Source: Rhodospirillales bacterium
GTDB lineage: Bacteria; Pseudomonadota; Alphaproteobacteria; Rhodospirillales; Thalassospiraceae
Length of the DNA: 64,000 nucleotides
Assembly (NCBI GenBank): GCA_019634165.1
Contig: JAHQVT010000010.1
Coordinates: forward strand, 620,001 to 684,000
Direction of reading: 5' to 3'
Made by a program: the position numbers and the translations under genes. This document shows positions 53,591 to 61,839 of the stretch, one piece after another. Position 1 is the first letter of the stretch. Each line of letters opens with the position of its first letter. The notes below the pieces were generated by a model that was not told the origin of the DNA, ran no database searches, and saw only the letters and a program-made list of their open reading frames with translations.

Positions 53591-54217
53591 ATGATGCAGC
53601 TTTACTATTCGCCAACTTCACCATTCTCGCGCAAGGTGCGCGTTGTTTTGCGTGAATTGGGTCTGGAAAAACAGATTAGCGAAATTCTGATCGATCCGTG
53701 GACCGATGACGCCCTTCGTGCCCATAACCCCTTGTCCAAAGTGCCGACATTGATCCTTGAAGATGGCATGGCAGTTTTTGAATCAGCCGTGATTTGTGAC
53801 TATCTTGATCAGCTCGCACGGTCTACTGGCAATGCGCATGGCGTGATCCCGCAAGAGGGTGTGCCCAGACTGAATGCCCTGAAATGGCAAGGTCTTGCCG
53901 ATGGCATGATGACGGCGACGGGTCGGTTATTTGCCGATTCAAAGCGCGATGAAAGTGATCGTTCCCAATTCGTAATGGAACGCCAAACGCAGGCCATTCA
54001 AAGCGGCATTGATGCGATTCTTGATGGATTGCCGCAACTTCGCACCGAAGATCCGCATTTGGGCACCTATTCGGTGCTGGTTGGGCTTTATTACATTGAT
54101 TTTCGCTGGCCGGACCGACGTTTTGACATTCCGGTTCGCGTTCGCGACTGGATGGCGATCATGTCCGAACGGGAATCTTTTGCCGAAACCGTTTTTCATT
54201 TGATGCCAACGCAATAA
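53591..54217 (+). CDS. Glutathione S-transferase family protein
   Basis: A 208-residue GST: thioredoxin-fold N-terminus (YYSPTSPFSRKVRVVLRELG with the Ser as likely catalytic residue, NPLSKVPTLILEDG, ESAVICDYLD) and an all-helical C-terminal domain. The substrate is unknown; such proteins conjugate glutathione or use it to reduce compounds. A second ATG three bases in is an equal start choice. Confidence 0.9.
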   Translation: MMQLYYSPTSPFSRKVRVVLRELGLEKQISEILIDPWTDDALRAHNPLSKVPTLILEDGMAVFESAVICDYLDQLARSTGNAHGVIPQEGVPRLNALKWQGLADGMMTATGRLFADSKRDESDRSQFVMERQTQAIQSGIDAILDGLPQLRTEDPHLGTYSVLVGLYYIDFRWPDRRFDIPVRVRDWMAIMSERESFAETVFHLMPTQ

Positions 54218-54406
54218 GCCCCGTTCAACAAGGCCGCAGAATTGCAGCATGGAATGGCCAAGCAGAACCGCAGAAATATGCCTTTCATATTGCCTGCTTC
54301 TAGATTTGGCTTCGATTCTTGACCCAACCACCCCGGCCTCGCTCCAGCCCGACAACGACAATGCGCCAGCATGGCCTGAATAATCTTTCTTAAAAGCATG
54401 TGGCCC

Positions 54407-54485
54407 AAAAAAAACTGCCCGGTTTTGCACCGGGCAGTATGTATTGGTGAATGGTTCGGGGGGGGGATTAAGACCATTCACCAAT
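54407..54485 (-). ncRNA. C9-loop hairpin plus terminator, 3' UTR of the CMD gene
   Basis: On the - strand, about 20 bases after the CMD stop, ATTGGTGAATGGT (54485-54473) pairs perfectly over 13 bp with ACCATTCACCAAT (54455-54443). It encloses a 17-base loop with nine consecutive C (54466-54458). Next comes a 10-bp intrinsic terminator ACTGCCCGGT/ACCGGGCAGT (54438-54414) with a U7 tail. The terminator is firm. The C-loop hairpin suggests a 3'-UTR-derived regulatory RNA like the intergenic candidate 4 kb upstream. The rest of the gap 54218-54406 holds nothing recognised. Confidence 0.65.
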
Positions 54486-54505
54486 TAGGTTTGGCGCGTT
54501 TTGGC

Positions 54506-55066
54506 CTAGGCGGCTTGGGTTTTTTCCCACAAAAATTTCTGGAATGGTTTGTCGACAGGGGTTTGTGCGACGTGGTTGACATAGTTCGACATGACTTTTT
54601 GCGCCAAGCCCAAAATGACTTCCAATACTTGCTGTTGGCCGTAACCCGCAGCATAGAACGCATCAAGCTGCGCTTTGGTGACATTTCCACGTTCGCGAAG
54701 GACTGCGAGGGTAAAGGTGCGCAGCGCTTCAAGTTTTGCCGTCGAAAGCGGGGTTTCATCGCGCAGGGCATTTACAATGTCAGCGCTGACTTTCATTGAA
54801 TTCGCAATGCCGGTATGGGCCGGAACGCAATAGTGGCACGCATGTTCAACATTGATCGAAAGCCAGACGACGGTTAGCTCATCGGCATCAAAACTGGTGG
54901 TTTGAAAAAGCTTATGAAGGGTCTGATACCCGTCAAGCAGTGCTGGGGCTTCGGCCATTACGGCATGCAGGCCGGGGATCATGCCAAAACCGTCTATGGA
55001 TTTCTGCAAAAGCGGTTTGGCATCCGCCGGGGCGGTTTCGATATCATGAAGCGTGAAGTCAGACAT
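54506..55066 (-). CDS. Carboxymuconolactone decarboxylase (AhpD-like) family protein
   Basis: A 186-residue all-helical protein of the AhpD/CMD fold. The motif E-H-A-C-H-Y-C with a following H (NVEHACHYCVPAHTGIA) is the redox-active CxxC of AhpD-type peroxidase partners, so a role in peroxide or aldehyde-type defence is more likely than decarboxylation. Divergent from a TetR gene, with two matching operators between them, one just upstream of each start; TetR probably represses it. Confidence 0.92.
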   Translation of the reverse strand: MSDFTLHDIETAPADAKPLLQKSIDGFGMIPGLHAVMAEAPALLDGYQTLHKLFQTTSFDADELTVVWLSINVEHACHYCVPAHTGIANSMKVSADIVNALRDETPLSTAKLEALRTFTLAVLRERGNVTKAQLDAFYAAGYGQQQVLEVILGLAQKVMSNYVNHVAQTPVDKPFQKFLWEKTQAA

Positions 55067-55085
55067 TCGGCTATCTCCTATATTT

Positions 55086-55101
55086 TTGAGCGATCACTCA
55101 A
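55086..55101. promoter_or_regulatory. TetR operator 1 (CMD side)
   Basis: TTGAGCGATCACTCAA, an imperfect palindrome centred 28 bases upstream of the CMD start. It matches the second site 65 bases away in arms and length. Confidence 0.75.
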
Positions 55102-55150
55102 TAACTATGATCCGAACCTAACTTGACGATTTTACCTTTGCAAGCTATTT

Positions 55151-55166
55151 TTGAGTGAATGCTCAA
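55151..55166. promoter_or_regulatory. TetR operator 2 (tetR side)
   Basis: TTGAGTGAATGCTCAA, the second palindrome with the same TTGAG...CTCAA arms, ending 16 bases upstream of the tetR GTG. The two sites together suggest joint repression of the divergent pair. Confidence 0.75.
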
Positions 55167-55182
55167 TAATACGGAATTTGAC

Positions 55183-55776
55183 GTGGCAAGACCAAGTTCG
55201 TTTGACCGACAAGAAGCCCTTTCGAATGCGCGCGACCTGTTTTGGCGCAAAGGGTTCCATGCGACCTCGCTTAAGGACATCGAAGGTGCGTTGTCGCTTA
55301 AACCCGGCAGCATCTATGCCGCCTTTGGTAGTAAAAAGGCCTTGTTTGCCGAGGCGTTGAAACTTTATGCCCAAGAAGCACAGGCGGAATTCCTTGACTG
55401 TCTGAAACAGGAAGAATCGCCGCTTGACGCTGTGATGACCTATGTTCGCGGCCTTACAATTCCCAAAGAACAGTGTGCGCCATCAAATGCCTGTATGGTT
55501 TTCAAAACGGCGTTGGAGCTGGTCGAAGATGATACTGATCTTAAACAAATCGCCGGTCAGCAATTATCAAGCATGGCGGAAAGGTTTGCAGAAGCATTTG
55601 AATTGGCCCGTCAAAAAGGCGAACTGGCCGACAATGTCGATCCCCACCGTGCAGCGTTGAAACTTCAATCCAATTTGACGGGTATGCGTGGGATGATTGA
55701 AGGTGGATTGCCGCCAGAGGATATCAAAAATCTGAATGACGATATTATTTCGGATCTAGAACGATTGCGCGCCTGA
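55183..55776 (+). CDS. TetR/AcrR-family transcriptional regulator
   Basis: A 197-residue repressor: the N-terminal helix-turn-helix (ARPSSFDRQEALSNARDLFW, then LKDIEGALSLKPGSIYAAFG) and a C-terminal ligand domain (SNACMVFKTALELVEDDTDL). The GTG at 55183 gives the family-typical start (M)ARPSSFD...; an upstream ATG at 55159 lies inside operator 2 and is rejected. Divergent from and probably controlling the CMD gene. The inducer is unknown. Confidence 0.92.
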   Translation: MARPSSFDRQEALSNARDLFWRKGFHATSLKDIEGALSLKPGSIYAAFGSKKALFAEALKLYAQEAQAEFLDCLKQEESPLDAVMTYVRGLTIPKEQCAPSNACMVFKTALELVEDDTDLKQIAGQQLSSMAERFAEAFELARQKGELADNVDPHRAALKLQSNLTGMRGMIEGGLPPEDIKNLNDDIISDLERLRA

Positions 55777-55857
55777 TGGCAAACGGCTTTTCAATTCCCA
55801 AATAAGTACGACAAACTCTAGCAGACGTGGTATCGCCACAGTCTTTGATATAAAAAT

Positions 55858-56082
55858 GTGAAAACCAACATGACCGAACCGACCATTACCAAAGCAATGC
55901 GTGAACGCGCCTGGGCCCGTGCGGGACGGATTGACGGCGAAGATGCCAGCACCGTGCGCAAGCATGAAGAAAGCGGCATCACCATGAAAAAAGAAAGCTT
56001 TGGCAAGTTCCGCAATTTCGGCTGGACCGTGGTCAACGAAGAAGCGGTTCCCTGCCGCAAGGAATTCCTGCCGCCGCGTTAA
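55858..56082 (+). CDS. Small hydrophilic protein of unknown function
   Basis: A 74-codon frame (GTG 55858, or ATG 55870 giving MTEPTITKAMRERAWARAGR) with a charged sequence and a fairly conserved-looking middle (GITMKKESFGKFRNFGWTVV). No domain recognised. Codon use resembles neighbouring genes. Confidence 0.6.
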   Translation: MKTNMTEPTITKAMRERAWARAGRIDGEDASTVRKHEESGITMKKESFGKFRNFGWTVVNEEAVPCRKEFLPPR

Positions 56083-56211
56083 TCCGGTCTTCCATTACCT
56101 GTGTTCGGCAGATGGACGTTTCCCGATCAGCAATGACTTACCCGGGCAGCCTTGATATAGGCAGGAAGGCCGCGCCTATTGGCGCGACCCCAAAAATTGT
56201 TGTAGCCGGGA

Positions 56212-56556
56212 TCAAAGATTACACCCGCATGCCTTTGCGTAGCCGTAGTCGTCGCAGATTTCGGCAATCTTTTCTCTGAGCCGAATTGGAGTCGCTGTAT
56301 CTGAGCAGTATTTCTTGGCTGCCGTGGTATCAAGCCCTTGCTTGTCAACGATACGTTTACTTTGCTTTCCCCCGCCGGCGCTGTAATTTATCCAGCGTTT
56401 GTTGCAGTGTAGGTGCGGGTAACCATTATTAGTCGGTGTCGCTCCGTAATACTCTTGGCTTCCACAATAGTCACTTTGAAGGCCGTTTGCCTGAGCAGAA
56501 CCCGCGGCCCCCAGCATTAGGGTGGCGACGGCAATGGTTGCAATGATGAATTTCAT
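56212..56556 (-). CDS. Small secreted cysteine-containing protein
   Basis: 114 residues: signal peptide MKFIIATIAVATLMLGAAGS...AQA, mature part of about 90 residues with six cysteines (SDYCGSQEYYG, HLHCNKRW, KYCSDTA, EICDDYG, KACGCN), so disulfide-stabilised in the periplasm or outside. No family recognised. Good ribosome-binding site (GGAG) before the ATG. Confidence 0.7.
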   Translation of the reverse strand: MKFIIATIAVATLMLGAAGSAQANGLQSDYCGSQEYYGATPTNNGYPHLHCNKRWINYSAGGGKQSKRIVDKQGLDTTAAKKYCSDTATPIRLREKIAEICDDYGYAKACGCNL

Positions 56557-56724
56557 GACTGTCTCCTTTTTGGGAAAGACAGCGCTGCCAGACCATTTTT
56601 CTCATCACGACTTCACAACATCCGGGCAATAGACGTCATATCTGTAGCCGGAACTAAGGCTACTGCGAAATGCGGTGATTGTGATGAAGTCAGCGGCATG
56701 GCAGGCTGCTTGGCGATTAAGCGA

Positions 56725-57063
56725 TCAGGAAGCGGATTCGAGCCGGCCGGGGCCGGCGTATACATAAGCTTTGCCAGGTGCCACTAGGAATTCTTCACCT
56801 TTGTTGTTGTTGGGGTGGATTTTGAAAAACACCCCAGATGCGGCAACCGTGCCATATGCACCCGATGCAATCAGGGTTTTCTGGGCCGGAACCCAGTTGA
56901 CCAGATCGCTGTAGTTATAGACATGGAACGTGACCGGTTTGCCGGAGTTGTTGAAAATGACAGCACCATCTACCGCAGCGCCTGCGATCAGTTTGGCGAT
57001 ATCTTGACTGGCAAGTTTGTGAAACTTGTTCAGATCGATTGTTCCTTCGATTTCAACGCCCAT
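56725..57063 (-). CDS. Small beta-rich protein of unknown function
   Basis: 112 residues starting MGVEIEGTIDLNKFHKLASQ, with alternating strands (VIFNNSGKPVTFHVYNYSDL, VPAQKTLIASGAYGTVAASG, FLVAPGKAYVYAGPG). The pattern suggests a soluble beta-sandwich that interacts with a partner or membrane; I do not recognise a named family. GGAGA precedes the chosen ATG. No signal peptide. Confidence 0.7.
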   Translation of the reverse strand: MGVEIEGTIDLNKFHKLASQDIAKLIAGAAVDGAVIFNNSGKPVTFHVYNYSDLVNWVPAQKTLIASGAYGTVAASGVFFKIHPNNNKGEEFLVAPGKAYVYAGPGRLESAS

Positions 57064-57289
57064 CTTGTGTCTCCAATTGATTACTTTGATGCGCATTCCC
57101 GTTAGCATTGTGAAGCAAGGTCAAAGCCGCCGGTTTTGCATCGTTTGAAAAAATATGAATATTTTCAGTTATTTTTTGACCTCGCATTACAACTTTTAAT
57201 TTAATTTTCAGAGTAATGTCGTTTACCAAGGCAGGCCGAAAAATACGGGCCAGTTGTGGAAAAAATTTTCCATAAAAGGATTTTGATGT

Positions 57290-57619
57290 TTGGAGAACGT
57301 TGGCTCGAATAGGTTTGCTGAATTAATCTCACAGGCCTTGCATGAGGAGTTTGGCGACAATCGAAGTTCGGTGAAAATGATTGCTCGATTGATCAACGCC
57401 AATGAGCGTGCTGTTAAGAATTGGTTCGACGGCACCAATGGACCAAATGGCGAATTTCTAGTCCGGTTATGCCGTCATTCAGATCTGGTGCTAGAAACGG
57501 TTCTTCTGCAATCAGGTCGGACAGAGTTGGTGAAGGTCCGAAATCTAATTTGTATGCGTGAAAAACTGCACCAAATGTTGTCGATATTAGATGAATTGGA
57601 AATGATGGAATCAGACTAG
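57290..57619 (+). CDS. Small HTH-like DNA-binding protein
   Basis: A 109-residue protein from a TTG start (AAAGGA about nine bases upstream). The segment SVKMIARLINANERAVKNWF followed by GTNGPNGEFLVRLCRHSDLV has the shape of a phage-type helix-turn-helix (Cro/XRE-like). The remainder is helical. It lies in an AT-rich stretch between small unknown genes and comM, suggesting accessory DNA. No partner or operator identified. Confidence 0.65.
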   Translation: MENVGSNRFAELISQALHEEFGDNRSSVKMIARLINANERAVKNWFDGTNGPNGEFLVRLCRHSDLVLETVLLQSGRTELVKVRNLICMREKLHQMLSILDELEMMESD

Positions 57620-57819
57620 GGTTGGCTACATGCCAGCGTTATCTGACAGGGTCGGCGCAATACCAACATCCAAAATACTGCTAAGGCTGCTTCACATTCT
57701 TAGATAACGTAATCAAATGTTTGCGTAACATTGGTTGCACCACGATTATTGTCATTCCTTGCCAACTTATCCCAATGCGTTAAAAGTAACACAACTTTGG
57801 GTTTTGGGTGCGGGGGCAT

Positions 57820-59331
57820 ATGACAGCACGGGTTACAACGGTTGCCTTTGCCGGGATTGAAACGATTGCTGTTGATGTTCAGGTGCAAATGGCAAGTGGC
57901 CTGCCGGCCTTTACGGTGGTTGGTCTACCGGATAAGGCGGTGTCCGAGGCCCGCGAACGCGTGCGTTCCGCCTTGTCTGCCATGGGGTTGGCCCTGCCGC
58001 CCAAGCGGATCACGATCAATCTTGCCCCGGCTGATTTGCTCAAAGAAGGATCGCATTTCGATCTGCCGATTGCGCTTGGCCTTCTGGCCGAAATGGATGT
58101 GATCGGGCATGAAGATATTGCTGGATTCCTAGCCCTTGGTGAGCTTGGCCTTGATGGCAGTATCACAAGTGTTGGCGGCATTTTGCCTGCGGCAATGGAA
58201 GCAGGTATGCAGGAATGCGGGATTATTTGCCCGCATGATAATGGGTCTGAAGCCCTTTGGGCTGGTGATCTGGAAATACTTGCGCCGCGCAATTTGATCA
58301 GCTTGATCAATCATTTCAAAGGCACGCAAATTCTTGCCCGTCCGGTGCGACGCGATGATGTTGATGTTAGTGCAGTGCACAGTGACCTGCGGGACATCAA
58401 AGGACAGGAAAGTGCCAAGCGCGCGCTTGAGATCGCAGCGGCCGGTGGCCATAACCTTTTAATGTCGGGGCCACCCGGATCGGGAAAATCGATGCTTGCC
58501 GCACGGTTGCCGGGTATTTTGCCCGATCTTGATGCCAGACAAGCACTTGAAACCACGGTTATTCATTCGGTATCGGGGCTTTTGCCCGAAGGCGGGCTGA
58601 TCCGCACCCGACCCTTTCGCCAACCTCATCATTCTGCATCAATGCCAGCCCTTGTCGGTGGGGGACATCGGGTTAAGCCCGGCGAGATTTCATTGGCCCA
58701 TAACGGGGTTCTGTTTTTGGATGAATTGCCGGAATTTCAACGCAACGTTCTAGATGCCTTGCGCCAGCCGCTTGAAACCGGCCAGATTTCCGTGGCACGG
58801 GCCAATGCGCATGTGACCTATCCGGCACGGGTGCAATTGGTGGCCGCTATGAACCCATGCCGGTGTGGGTATCTTGGCGATAACGAACTTGCCTGTAGCC
58901 GCGCACCCCGATGCGGAGAGGACTATCAGGCGCGGCTTTCAGGCCCGCTTTTGGATCGGTTTGATATTCAGATTGATGTGCCCGCGGTAAAGCCGGAAGA
59001 ACTTGATCTGCCAAGTAATGGTGAAACCAGTGCCGTGATCCGCGAACGGGTATTTTTGGCCCGTGAATTGCAAATGTTACGATATAAAAATGAACAAATA
59101 TCGACCAATGCGCTGGCCGACGGTGAAGTCCTGCAAGAAGCCGCATCGCTTGATGCTGATGGTCGTGGATTGCTTCAGGATGCTGCGCGCCAGATGAAGC
59201 TTTCGGCGCGTGGGTATCACCGGATTTTGCGGGTTGCCCGCACGATTGCCGATCTGGCGGGAAGTGGTGGCGTTAAACGCGGACATATCGCCGAGGCACT
59301 TAATTACCGTCAAATGGTCTATCGGACATAA
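57820..59331 (+). CDS. comM: ComM/YifB-family AAA+ ATPase
   Basis: A 503-residue Mg-chelatase-like helicase; ComM promotes branch migration during natural transformation. The N-terminal Lon-S5-like domain (FAGIETIAVDVQVQMASGLP, VVGLPDKAVSEARERVRSAL), the Walker A GPPGSGKSMLAARLPG, Walker B LFLDELPEF, the cysteine-containing insert AMNPCRCGYLGDNELACSRA, and C-terminal Mg-chelatase domain ending EALNYRQM. ATG 57820 is chosen (GGGGG just upstream). The commonly linked gshB is about 5 kb upstream. Confidence 0.94.
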   Translation: MTARVTTVAFAGIETIAVDVQVQMASGLPAFTVVGLPDKAVSEARERVRSALSAMGLALPPKRITINLAPADLLKEGSHFDLPIALGLLAEMDVIGHEDIAGFLALGELGLDGSITSVGGILPAAMEAGMQECGIICPHDNGSEALWAGDLEILAPRNLISLINHFKGTQILARPVRRDDVDVSAVHSDLRDIKGQESAKRALEIAAAGGHNLLMSGPPGSGKSMLAARLPGILPDLDARQALETTVIHSVSGLLPEGGLIRTRPFRQPHHSASMPALVGGGHRVKPGEISLAHNGVLFLDELPEFQRNVLDALRQPLETGQISVARANAHVTYPARVQLVAAMNPCRCGYLGDNELACSRAPRCGEDYQARLSGPLLDRFDIQIDVPAVKPEELDLPSNGETSAVIRERVFLARELQMLRYKNEQISTNALADGEVLQEAASLDADGRGLLQDAARQMKLSARGYHRILRVARTIADLAGSGGVKRGHIAEALNYRQMVYRT

Positions 59332-59342
59332 ACCCGATGAGG

Positions 59343-60131
59343 TTAGCCGTTATTATCAGCACTGGACGAGGGAATTATAGTGCCAAACGGTTCAACGATC
59401 TGATCAAGCTCCCCGCTTTCGCGCAAAAGCTGCAACTGCGTATTCACAGCTTCAAGAACCTCTCTCGCCTCTGCAAGACACACAATTGCTGACTGATTTA
59501 CAATAATGGAAAATTCTTCCGAGAATTGAACGCGACCTGTTTGACGATTGCTGATGTCAATTGTGGTCAGGAAATGTGGGTGATAGGCGAGAACAGCATC
59601 AATCCGCTTATGCATCAGCATGTCATAAAGATGACTTTCATGTTTTGCAGCATATACGGTTGCGCCCGACGCGATTGCGATCTTTTCAAGTGTTGAGTTC
59701 GCCAAAGTCCCTACTGATCGACCGTAAAGTTGCGAAAGTGAATTAAACACGGCGTCATCTTCGCGGCTATAAACCTTGCTGTTCGTGAAGAAGAAAGGAT
59801 CGCTTTCGATCAAGGCGACATTTTTGTTTTCGGGAAATGTCTGGCGCGAGGCTGCTATTGATGCCGGATACTTGCAGGATTTTTGGTTTTTCCAGAACTC
59901 GTCCAGAGCCCGGCTGAGCGGAAACAGCCGTGTTTTAACCGGTGTTTGTAAGCCTTCGAGTGTTCTTAATAGAAGTCGATGAGGCGGCAGAATTTCGGTG
60001 CTGCTTGCCACACCTTCGATTTCGAACAGATAAAGCTCTACCGGATGTGTGCCATTCTGTGCCGATGCCCCAGTTGGTATCCATAGGGTCAAAAGCAGAA
60101 GCGCGCCCATCCATCTCAATGTGCTTTGCAT
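59343..60131 (-). CDS. Periplasmic solute-binding-like protein (second orphan)
   Basis: A 262-residue secreted protein: signal peptide MQSTLRWMGALLLLTLWIPT...SAQ, then a bilobed SBP-bac-3-like body (RLFPLSRALDEFWKNQKSCK, SQLYGRSVGTLANSTLEKIA, MLMHKRIDAVLAYHPHFLTT). It is not accompanied by transporter genes, like the gene at 33259, and could be a receptor for a distant transporter or signalling protein. Convergent with comM. Confidence 0.75.
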   Translation of the reverse strand: MQSTLRWMGALLLLTLWIPTGASAQNGTHPVELYLFEIEGVASSTEILPPHRLLLRTLEGLQTPVKTRLFPLSRALDEFWKNQKSCKYPASIAASRQTFPENKNVALIESDPFFFTNSKVYSREDDAVFNSLSQLYGRSVGTLANSTLEKIAIASGATVYAAKHESHLYDMLMHKRIDAVLAYHPHFLTTIDISNRQTGRVQFSEEFSIIVNQSAIVCLAEAREVLEAVNTQLQLLRESGELDQIVEPFGTIIPSSSADNNG

Positions 60132-60269
60132 AATCCAGCAATTTTACCGCGGTTAGACATTGTTGCCTACATTAATAGGTGTGGTTGGCATGACGGTTTA
60201 CAAGGATCGCAACTTTCTGCCCAGCTTTTCGGGCCTAACCGATACCTGTTTTGTCACACGCAGACATAT

Positions 60270-60884
60270 CTATTCGGTTGGAAATTCGTTGCTTATGCAG
60301 GCTGATTTGAACTGGTCCGCACGGTTTAGGCGTTCAATCTTATAGACTGAAGATGGCGGCATGTTTCGCACCGTGGTTCCGATGCGGGTTGCATGTAAAT
60401 TCAGTCGGGCAAGAATAGCCGAAGGTACGGGGCATCGTGGGCCATAGGTGAATTGATAAAATGCCCCGTCATCGCGCAAATAGCCAAATGCACCGCCAAG
60501 GATGCCCATGATTTGGCGGGGAGTCATCGATAGCAATGGTAGACCGCTGATCGTGCTTGAAAGTTCGCCACGCGAAAACAGGTTTGCGCGGCCCAGTCGC
60601 GAAGCATCCATTTGCAGAATGCGGGCATCAGGATAACGGTCTGCCAGAAGGCTTGAAAAATATGGCCCGGCCTCGATCAGGGTCAGGTCATTTTGACGTA
60701 ACCCACGATCAAGCAGCGCGCGGGTAAACACCCCCGTCCCTGGGCCAAGTTCAAGAACCGGGCCCTTATCAGGATGGACTTCTGACGTAATCAAATGTGC
60801 CAGTGCCGGGCCAGAGGGAGAAATAGCCGAAACCTGTTTGGGATCGGTCACCCAGGCGCGAAAAAACGGCAAAAGATCCGACAT
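60270..60884 (-). CDS. SAM-dependent methyltransferase, PmtA-like
   Basis: A 204-residue class I methyltransferase of the phospholipid N-methyltransferase/rRNA-dimethylase-like group: PKQVSAISPSGPALAHLI, motif I VLELGPGTGVFTRALL, TLIEAGPYFSSLLADRYPDA, and GAFYQFTYGPRCP with the ending PPSSVYKIERL. PmtA makes phosphatidylcholine from phosphatidylethanolamine; the match is by memory of the family pattern. Single gene. Confidence 0.85.
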   Translation of the reverse strand: MSDLLPFFRAWVTDPKQVSAISPSGPALAHLITSEVHPDKGPVLELGPGTGVFTRALLDRGLRQNDLTLIEAGPYFSSLLADRYPDARILQMDASRLGRANLFSRGELSSTISGLPLLSMTPRQIMGILGGAFGYLRDDGAFYQFTYGPRCPVPSAILARLNLHATRIGTTVRNMPPSSVYKIERLNRADQFKSACISNEFPTE

Positions 60885-60984
60885 GTGCGTATCTGCCTCG
60901 GTAAAGTGTGTGCTTCACGATAGAAGCTACTGATCCTTTATGTCGTGACAGGTGCTTATTTGTGTTCATTTTACGAAATTATGC

Positions 60985-61024
60985 GCCGACCCCCAGACAC
61001 ATCATGGTGATGTCTGGGGCCGGC
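60985..61024 (-). other. Stem-loop downstream of the small paralogue pair
   Basis: CCCCAGACA (about 60991-60999) pairs with TGTCTGGGG, extended by TCA/TGA inside and GCCG/CGGC outside with small bulges. No U run follows on -, so it is a poor intrinsic terminator; it may still protect or end the transcript of the gene at 61066. A C-rich stretch precedes it on -. Confidence 0.45.
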
Positions 61025-61065
61025 GGGGGTTAGTTGGCTATATGACGTGTTATGCCAATTGGTGG

Positions 61066-61362
61066 TTAGCCTTGCTGGTTCTGGCGCAAAGTATCAATCA
61101 GGCGTGCTTCATCTGGATCAGCATGGAAGCTGTTGGGGATGATCATGACGCCTTTGGTGCCGTCTTTGGCCTCGATCATGTAAAGGGTGACGTCATCACC
61201 CGGATCGGTACCATGATCGGTGCTGTTGGAATGAACAAGATGCAGCTCATCAGGGGTGTAAAGATGCCCGGTGCCATCGCTTCGCACACCATCTTCTTCA
61301 CACATGAAATGATGTTCAAATCCGTGTTCTTTGGCATTTGCCTGAAGATCAGCCAAGGTCAT
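61066..61362 (-). CDS. Small protein, paralogue 2 of a tandem pair
   Basis: 98 residues starting MTLADLQANAKEHGFEHHFM, with DELHLVHSNSTDHGTDPGDD and VTLYMIEAKDGTKGVMIIP. About half identical to the neighbour at 61431, so a tandem duplicate. The layout (short helix, xHPDEFxI-like segment, TDPxDDxxxYxIxxxDGxxG) recalls small proteins often labelled phosphoribosylpyrophosphate synthetase by annotation carry-over; they lack that enzyme's domains. AGGAGG before the ATG. Confidence 0.72.
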   Translation of the reverse strand: MTLADLQANAKEHGFEHHFMCEEDGVRSDGTGHLYTPDELHLVHSNSTDHGTDPGDDVTLYMIEAKDGTKGVMIIPNSFHADPDEARLIDTLRQNQQG

Positions 61363-61430
61363 TTGGTCCTCCTTAATCGAAATGATGTCGATACAGGGAA
61401 AACGTTGGACCAAAGAACTTGTTCCAAAGA

Positions 61431-61724
61431 TCAGGAATGCTTGCGCCGCAAATGATCAACCAGATCGGCTTTTTCGGGATCGGTATGGAAGCTGTCTGGG
61501 ACGATTAGCATGCCGCGTGTGCCATCATTGGCTTCGATCATGTAAAGGGTGGCGTCATCGCCCGGATCTGTACCGTTATCGACGGTTCTGTAATCAATAA
61601 TGGTCAGCTCATCTGCGTGATATTTTGCCTGTTTTCCATCACACATCACATGGTTATCAGATGCGCTGAAAACATGCGAAAACCCTTTGTTACGGGCGAG
61701 TTCCTGCAAGTCGACTAAATTCAT
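61431..61724 (-). CDS. Small protein, paralogue 1 of a tandem pair
   Basis: 97 residues starting MNLVDLQELARNKGFSHVFS, sharing DEL(T/H), GTDPGDDxTLYMIEAxDGT and PxSFHxDPxxAxLxDxLR with the following gene. GGAGG precedes the ATG. The pair is separated by 68 bases and probably cotranscribed. No catalytic motif is evident; possibly a binding or stress protein. Function unknown. Confidence 0.72.
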   Translation of the reverse strand: MNLVDLQELARNKGFSHVFSASDNHVMCDGKQAKYHADELTIIDYRTVDNGTDPGDDATLYMIEANDGTRGMLIVPDSFHTDPEKADLVDHLRRKHS

Positions 61725-61839
61725 GATGAACCTCCGTCGGTTTGATTTTTCAAGATCGTATGTCGCAGATTAACAGATGTTGCGCATAACGTATTTGAGC
61801 AAACGCAAACCGTTGAATTTTCTGATGCGTTTTTTCTGA

